Origin: Thermoanaerobacterium sp. | Lineage (GTDB): Bacteria; Bacillota; Thermoanaerobacteria; Thermoanaerobacterales; Thermoanaerobacteraceae | DNA: 7,437 nucleotides | Reading direction: 5' to 3' | NCBI GenBank assembly: GCA_029960905.1 | Contig: JASBVU010000090.1 | Span: 1-7,437 of the forward strand | Shown: positions 6,100-7,437 of the stretch, in pieces | Layout of the letters: each line of letters begins with the position of its first letter | Position numbering within the stretch: position 1 is the first letter of the stretch | Notes under the pieces: generated by a model | The model's input: the letters and a program-made list of their open reading frames with translations, nothing else | Told to the model about the DNA's origin: nothing | The model's database searches: none | Made by a program: the position numbers and the translations under genes

Positions 6100-6810
6100 T
6101 TACGAAAAGATAAATTTATTTATGTCGACAATTTCTAAGTTTTTTTCTTTTATTCCGCTTATTATCTTATCAAGAGCTATAAGCATTGTCTCAGGAGCTT
6201 CTTTGTCTGACCCTATGTTGTCGCTGCTATCGTGAAATATCAAAATGTTTCCGCCTTTTACTTTGTTCAATATGCGATTTACTATCAAACTTGGGTCTTT
6301 TACTTTCCAATCCCAACTCATGTAGCTCCATAAAATTATTTTAATGCCTAATTTTTTTGAATACCGATAGATAAAGGTTGTAAATAATCCCCATGGCGGT
6401 CTATAATATGAAGGATACTTTCCAGTAATCTGAGAGATAATTTCAACTGATCTCAATAATTCCTTGTACGTAGCAATAGGTCCCAAAAACCAGTTTATGT
6501 GATGCTTATAACCGTGTATGCCTATTTCATGACCTCTATTTACGATTTCTCTAGCTAAATCTGGATACTTTTCAACTTTGTCTGCCAACAAAAAAAAGCA
6601 CGCTTTAACATTGTATTTATCCAAAAGGGACAAAAGTGTAGGCGTGTATTCGGGATCTGGACCGTCATCAAAAGTAATCGCTATCCATGGTACTTTCTTT
6701 TTTCTGCTTGTATAGATGACATTGTAGTGGAAAATACGGCCCAGCATAGTAGGAAGCAGTGCTACTAAGACTAAGTAAAGTATGTAAATTTTTATCATGA
6801 ATTTTATCAT
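6100..6810 (-). CDS. Membrane-anchored polysaccharide deacetylase (NodB domain, carbohydrate esterase 4)
   Basis: This predicted metal-dependent deacetylase removes N- or O-acetyl groups from a cell-surface polysaccharide such as peptidoglycan; the actual substrate is unknown. Of 236 residues, about 1-24 form a hydrophobic signal anchor (IKIYILYLVLVALLP) placing the domain outside the membrane. All NodB motifs are present: TFDDGPDP at 46-53 with D48 and D49 (base and metal ligand), H99 and H103 in HGYKHH (metal ligands), RPPWG at 137-141, D167-W168 in the fourth motif, and ILIFHDS at 189-195 with H193. The catalytic set is complete, so it should be active. The ATG at 6808-6810 is chosen because AAGGGGGA (6828-6821) precedes it by 10 bases and a sigma-A promoter stands just upstream. 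It is followed by the YkoP-like gene in an apparent two-gene operon. Sporulation or envelope-stress use is possible but not shown. Confidence 0.92.
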   Translation of the reverse strand: MIKFMIKIYILYLVLVALLPTMLGRIFHYNVIYTSRKKKVPWIAITFDDGPDPEYTPTLLSLLDKYNVKACFFLLADKVEKYPDLAREIVNRGHEIGIHGYKHHINWFLGPIATYKELLRSVEIISQITGKYPSYYRPPWGLFTTFIYRYSKKLGIKIILWSYMSWDWKVKDPSLIVNRILNKVKGGNILIFHDSSDNIGSDKEAPETMLIALDKIISGIKEKNLEIVDINKFIFS

Positions 6811-6836
6811 TCCGCTAGTTTCCCCCTTACAATAAA

Positions 6837-6865
6837 ATTATATACGTAAAAAGTGAATCTTACAA
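6837..6865 (-). promoter_or_regulatory. Sigma-A-type promoter for the deacetylase/YkoP operon
   Basis: On the minus strand TTGTAA (6865-6860) and a consensus TATAAT (6842-6837) are separated by exactly 17 bp. The start codon lies 26 bases beyond the -10 element. The pair suggests vegetative rather than sporulation-sigma expression. Confidence 0.75.
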
Positions 6866-6902
6866 GTTTGTAGAGCTTGAAATGATGCAATTGTCATTTT
6901 GC

Positions 6903-6931
6903 TTGAAGAGTTTAGAAAAAAATTTTATAAT
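6903..6931 (+). promoter_or_regulatory. Sigma-A-type promoter for the ApbE gene
   Basis: TTGAAG at 6903-6908 and a consensus TATAAT at 6926-6931 are 17 bp apart. It is divergent from the minus-strand promoter, with about 37 bp between the two -35 elements. The transcript would have a leader of roughly 35 bases containing GAGAGGA (6956-6962) before ATG 6974. Confidence 0.75.
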
Positions 6932-6973
6932 AAAAGAGGCGAATTTAACTTAATTGAGAGGATTGTTTAGATA

Positions 6974-7437
6974 ATGAAGCATTTTATAAAAAAATTTGTA
7001 GCAATTTTTATGGTAGTGCTTATATCTGTATCTATTGCGGGATGTGGCGACAGCAATCAACAGTATACACGTACTGATTTTATGATGGATACTGTAATGC
7101 AAGTTACAGCATACGGCAGAAATGCAAAAAAAGCAGTTGACGAGTCCATGAACAAATTGAAAGAAATCGACAACCTTATGAGCAGCCAAAAAAGCGGCAG
7201 CGACATACAAAAGATAAACGACAATGCTGGTGTAAAATACGTTAAAGTAAACCCGGAGACATTTTACGTAATAAAGACAGCATTGAAGTACGGCAAAATA
7301 AGTGGTGGCTATTTTGATATAACTATTGCTCCTTTGGTAAATTTATGGGGTATCGGCACTGACCATGCACATGTTCCAACGGAAAGTCAGATTAAGAATG
7401 CTATGAAATACATAAATTACAAAGACGTCTTGCTGGA
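6974..7437 (+). CDS. apbE: ApbE-type FAD:protein FMN transferase lipoprotein (3' end outside window)
   Basis: ApbE enzymes use FAD to attach FMN covalently to a threonine of exported or membrane redox proteins, such as RnfG/RnfD-type subunits and other FMN-bind domains. About 154 residues are present; the reading frame is open to the window edge. MKHFIKKF and a hydrophobic core lead to a lipobox SIAGC with C24 as the lipidated cysteine, so the protein is a membrane-tethered lipoprotein outside the cell. ApbE signs are the FMMDTVMQVTAYG start of the domain (36-48), ALKYGKISGGYFDITIAPLV (103-122) and the following NLWG (123-126), matching the family's SGGxFDxTxxPLVxLWG core. The start must be ATG 6974, since an in-frame TAG lies at 6968-6970; GAGAGGA is 11 bases upstream, slightly far. 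The C-terminal metal and FAD residues are outside the window. No target flavoprotein gene is visible here. Confidence 0.93.
   Translation, partial: MKHFIKKFVAIFMVVLISVSIAGCGDSNQQYTRTDFMMDTVMQVTAYGRNAKKAVDESMNKLKEIDNLMSSQKSGSDIQKINDNAGVKYVKVNPETFYVIKTALKYGKISGGYFDITIAPLVNLWGIGTDHAHVPTESQIKNAMKYINYKDVLL

Noticed and set aside
6950..7210. Minus-strand open frame opposite the start of the ApbE gene
   Set aside because: The plus strand here clearly encodes the ApbE lipoprotein with lipobox and domain motifs; the reverse frame is a shadow without family features.

Overview
The window looks like a chromosomal segment of a low-GC, thermophilic anaerobic Firmicute. A Thermoanaerobacterium/Thermoanaerobacter-type clostridium is my best guess. 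The basis is AT-rich DNA, strong GAGGTG-type ribosome binding sites, sigma-A-like promoters, an ApbE lipoprotein, and the protein style of the gal genes and ROK regulator. No RNA gene, CRISPR array or insertion sequence was seen, and the species call is inference only.

Left block (1-2709, plus strand): the 3' end of galactokinase (galK), then UDP-glucose 4-epimerase (galE), then a ROK-family transcription factor. All three are tightly spaced and read as one galactose (Leloir pathway) operon carrying its own regulator. The block ends in a very clear intrinsic terminator whose hairpin overlaps the ROK stop codon.

Middle block (2714-5544, plus strand): a good sigma-A promoter precedes a DUF624/YesL-like membrane protein. 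Next comes a protein with a short ferritin-like diiron motif, a hydrophobic middle and a coiled-coil tail. Last is a family-1-type extracellular solute-binding protein with no lipobox cysteine and no ABC permease genes beside it. A near-perfect 27-bp inverted repeat sits in the leader of the ferritin-like gene. This trio is the least conventional part of the window, and its joint function cannot be read from sequence alone.

Right block: on the minus strand (6842 down to about 5526), one promoter drives a membrane-anchored NodB polysaccharide deacetylase followed 14 bp later by a YkoP-like protein. The pair converges on the solute-binding gene with only 10 bp between stop codons, and a small minus-strand terminator lies inside the end of that gene. 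Divergent from it, the plus-strand promoter at 6903-6931 drives an ApbE-type FMN transferase lipoprotein that runs off the right edge.

Overall the window joins galactose metabolism to several envelope functions: a membrane protein, an anchored binding protein, cell-surface carbohydrate deacetylation, and flavinylation of exported proteins. Most genes belong to known families. The novelty candidates are the ferritin-like coiled-coil protein, its palindromic leader, and the orphan membrane-anchored binding protein.
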